Assembly: GCA_001782975.1 (NCBI GenBank)
Contig: MFQD01000042.1
Coordinates: 5,897 to 19,518, forward strand
Direction: 5' to 3'
Length of the DNA: 13,622 bases
Origin: Candidatus Magasanikbacteria bacterium RIFCSPHIGHO2_02_FULL_50_9b
GTDB lineage: Bacteria > Patescibacteriota > Patescibacteriia > Magasanikbacterales > 2-02-FULL-50-9b
Shown: in pieces, positions 12,739 through 13,622 of the stretch
Layout: every line of letters begins with the position of its first letter
Position numbering within the stretch: position 1 is the first letter of the stretch
The notes under the pieces: model-generated
What the model was told of the DNA's origin: nothing
Databases searched by the model: none
The model's input: only the letters and a program-made list of their open reading frames with translations
Made by a program: the position numbers and the translations under genes

Positions 12739-12744
12739 AGTATA
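12739..12744 (-). promoter_or_regulatory. -10 box of galU
   Basis: TATACT on the minus strand, 9 nt before the ATG, within GCGCTATACT, which also precedes paralogue B. No good -35 and no Shine-Dalgarno motif. It implies a leader of only one to three nucleotides. Confidence 0.5.
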
Positions 12745-12791
12745 GCGCGTCTGGTTCACGAAATCAAAGTGCTTTAGCTGATGTACTTGTG

Positions 12792-12844
12792 TTGCATATG
12801 TCCGGGGTTCCCACGGACTGCAGTATGTATGTGGCCTTATGCAA
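12792..12844. repeat. Nested inverted repeat upstream of galU
   Basis: TTGCATA (12792-12798) pairs with TATGCAA (12838-12844). Inside, GTCCG (12800-12804) pairs with CGGAC (12814-12818). It marks the boundary between the moderate-GC galU region and the AT-rich segment that follows. It may be a cruciform, a regulator site or a recombination remnant; nothing distinguishes these. Confidence 0.4.
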
Positions 12845-12847
12845 TAC

Positions 12848-12876
12848 TTGACATTGTTTACATAAAAATCTATAGT
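12848..12876 (+). promoter_or_regulatory. Near-consensus sigma-70 promoter
   Basis: A perfect TTGACA (12848-12853), an optimal 17-nt AT-rich spacer and TATAGT (12871-12876, 5/6). This is the best promoter in the window. No ORF starts downstream on the plus strand with a credible product, so it points at a small RNA and, if not terminated, at antisense transcription into the toxin gene. Confidence 0.7.
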
Positions 12877-12882
12877 AATATT

Positions 12883-12960
12883 AGTTCGTACTTTGTTAAA
12901 TTATGAGAACGGAGTGAAATCGCTCATAGCCCACGCCGCAAGGTGTGGGCAAAGTCGTTT
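12883..12960 (+). ncRNA. Candidate small RNA with two adjacent hairpins
   Basis: Downstream of the promoter, TATGAG (12902-12907) pairs with CTCATA (12923-12928). Directly adjoining it is GCCCACGCC-GCAA-GGTGTGGGC (12929-12950), a 9-bp stem with one G-T pair and a GNRA-type tetraloop. AAAGTCGTTTT follows as a weak terminator tail. The predicted RNA would be about 75-80 nt and ends exactly where the convergent toxin gene ends. No known RNA family was recognised. Ends are inferred. Confidence 0.45.
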
Positions 12961-13346
12961 TAAGGCTCATTAAAAGCAGAAACAAGCCATGTTTTTTCAT
13001 TACCATTCCAATCAAGTCTGACTGCTGCAACCTGATTTTTATCTTCTCCGACATTTTTTACAATCAGGAGACGATCGTTGCCCTGTTTATACACAACACC
13101 TTCTATAATAATTTTAGCAAGTTCACTTATTATCTCGGGGTGTTTTTCTAATATATGCACAAGTCCATGCCCTTCTTTAATTGATGTTCCTTGCTCACCC
13201 CACACTAAATCAATTTTGCCAATTTCAAATCGAACAAACGCAGCTTTTTTTTCTCCGTGTCTTTTGGTAATTAAAAAATCAATAGCTGCCTGTTCAGTTA
13301 GCCCTGAATAGATTACCCCAAAACTTCCAACACCCAGTATTTTCAT
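12960..13346 (-). CDS. Stand-alone BECR-fold putative RNase toxin (DUF3519/PBECR-like)
   Basis: 128 aa, cytoplasmic, with no signal peptide. The sequence follows the pattern I know from phage Barnase-EndoU-ColicinE5/D-RelE-like nuclease domains usually found at the C-terminus of large phage or toxin proteins: IGKIDLVWGEQG (42-53), KEGHGLVHILEKH (57-69), an IIIEGVV segment (79-85) and a final KTWLVSAF (118-125). His64 and His69 and the terminal Thr/Trp are plausible active-site residues (inference). Here the domain stands alone and seems complete. The gene is AT-rich and uses A/T-ending codons, unlike its neighbours, suggesting transfer. No antitoxin ORF adjoins it. Its start codon lies in an 8-bp inverted repeat, and its 3' end faces a strong opposing promoter. 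Confidence 0.72.
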   Translation of the reverse strand: MKILGVGSFGVIYSGLTEQAAIDFLITKRHGEKKAAFVRFEIGKIDLVWGEQGTSIKEGHGLVHILEKHPEIISELAKIIIEGVVYKQGNDRLLIVKNVGEDKNQVAAVRLDWNGNEKTWLVSAFNEP

Positions 13347-13358
13347 ATACTACTGGGT
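13332..13358. promoter_or_regulatory. 8-bp inverted repeat enclosing the toxin start codon
   Basis: ACCCAGTA (13332-13339) and TACTGGGT (13351-13358) are perfect inverted repeats separated by 11 nt that contain the minus-strand ATG (13346-13344). In the mRNA the start codon would sit in the hairpin loop; in DNA it could be an operator. A TTGACA box on the minus strand (13377-13382) lies upstream, but no well-spaced -10 was found. Confidence 0.6.
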
Positions 13359-13408
13359 TCCACATATAAAATTTTTTGTCAAGGGTCAGTTATCCACCGT
13401 TCACTTGA

Positions 13409-13437
13409 CCGGAGGATGCTGATCACCCAGCGTCCGG
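13409..13437. terminator. Hairpin downstream of the recombinase gene
   Basis: CCGGA/TCCGG (13409-13413/13433-13437) and TGCTG/CAGCG (13417-13421/13428-13432) form a bulged hairpin 21 nt after the minus-strand stop of the recombinase gene. No U-tract follows on the minus strand, so terminator function is uncertain. I checked for integron attC core sites beside it and found none. Confidence 0.35.
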
Positions 13438-13458
13438 CTAACCAAAAATTATATAAAA

Positions 13459-13622
13459 TCAACCCCTTTTATCATGAAACTGCTGATGAATTTTTTTCAG
13501 CTGCGGATCAGTTACATGCGTGTAAATCTGGGTGGTCGTGATTGACGAATGTCCAAGCATTGCCTGCACTGAACGAATATCCGCGCCATTGTGCAACAAA
13601 TCAGTTGCAAACGAGTGGCGCA
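13459..13622 (-). CDS. Xer-type tyrosine recombinase, C-terminal end only
   Basis: The gene runs off the right edge; 53 codons plus stop are visible. The translated end reads RHSFATDLLHNGADIRSVQA, then MLGHSSITTTQIYTHV and a short basic tail. This contains the second catalytic Arg (first residue visible, of HxxR), the conserved His of LGHSS and the nucleophilic Tyr of QIYTHV, as in XerC/XerD and related integrases. Whether it is the housekeeping Xer protein acting at dif or an element-borne integrase cannot be told from this fragment. It points away from the window edge towards the AT-rich toxin segment. Confidence 0.93.
   Translation of the reverse strand, partial: RHSFATDLLHNGADIRSVQAMLGHSSITTTQIYTHVTDPQLKKIHQQFHDKRG

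Noticed and set aside
12792..12844. Inverted repeat as a dif site
   Set aside because: The arms are 7 nt and separated by 39 nt; a dif site has two 11-bp arms with a 6-bp centre, which is not found here.
13409..13437. Hairpin near the recombinase as an integron attC site
   Set aside because: No paired RYYYAAC/GTTRRRY core sites flank it, and the recombinase fragment is too short to show the integron-integrase-specific insert.

Overview
The window reads like a piece of a small-genome bacterium of the Candidate Phyla Radiation / Patescibacteria. This is an inference from style, not from a marker gene. Genes are tightly packed and often touch or overlap. Almost no start has a Shine-Dalgarno motif; instead a -10 box commonly sits 7-9 nt before the ATG. 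There is a large set of short secreted proteins with VirB2/TrbC-pilin-like membrane domains, some with Cys-rich tails. Base composition is mixed, with Gly/Ala-rich linkers.

Layout. (1) 71-2444 holds housekeeping and membrane genes: a GreA/GreB-type elongation factor (+) converging on uppP (-), which diverges from a YibE/F membrane protein (+). (2) 2441-2886 is a gene-free stretch. It has a good promoter and about 400 nt of densely pairing sequence, including a likely pseudoknot, so it is probably an RNA gene of unrecognised class. (3) 2887-5698 holds a short bacterial malic enzyme (+) converging on gltX (-). (4) 5741-6406 holds three copies of an unusual hairpin element. Its apical stem-loop is conserved (GCGCG - loop containing TTGCTGGCC - CGCGC), while the outer arms differ in every copy but remain self-complementary. 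One copy lies inside the 3' end of a sigma-factor gene and supplies its C-terminus. (5) 12729-5941 on the minus strand is a long co-directional array: galU, a family-1 solute-binding lipoprotein, two long pilin-like proteins with Cys-rich tails, four short pilin-like proteins, an ECF sigma factor and a two-TM protein in the anti-sigma position. Several genes abut or overlap, and internal promoters with near-identical -10 sequences occur. (6) 12790-13622 is an AT-rich, island-like segment: an inverted repeat, a near-consensus promoter driving a candidate small two-hairpin RNA, a stand-alone BECR-fold (DUF3519/PBECR-like) putative RNase toxin whose start codon lies inside an 8-bp inverted repeat, and the truncated C-terminus of a Xer-type tyrosine recombinase.

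How the parts may work together (inference): the six pilin-like genes, the solute-binding lipoprotein and the sigma/anti-sigma-like pair look like one regulated envelope or appendage locus. ECF activity could tune expression, and GalU would supply UDP-glucose for surface glycans. The toxin, recombinase and AT-rich DNA look acquired. The most original signals are the hairpin family with variable but always paired arms, the unclassified structured RNA, and the toxin/small-RNA/start-codon-hairpin arrangement.
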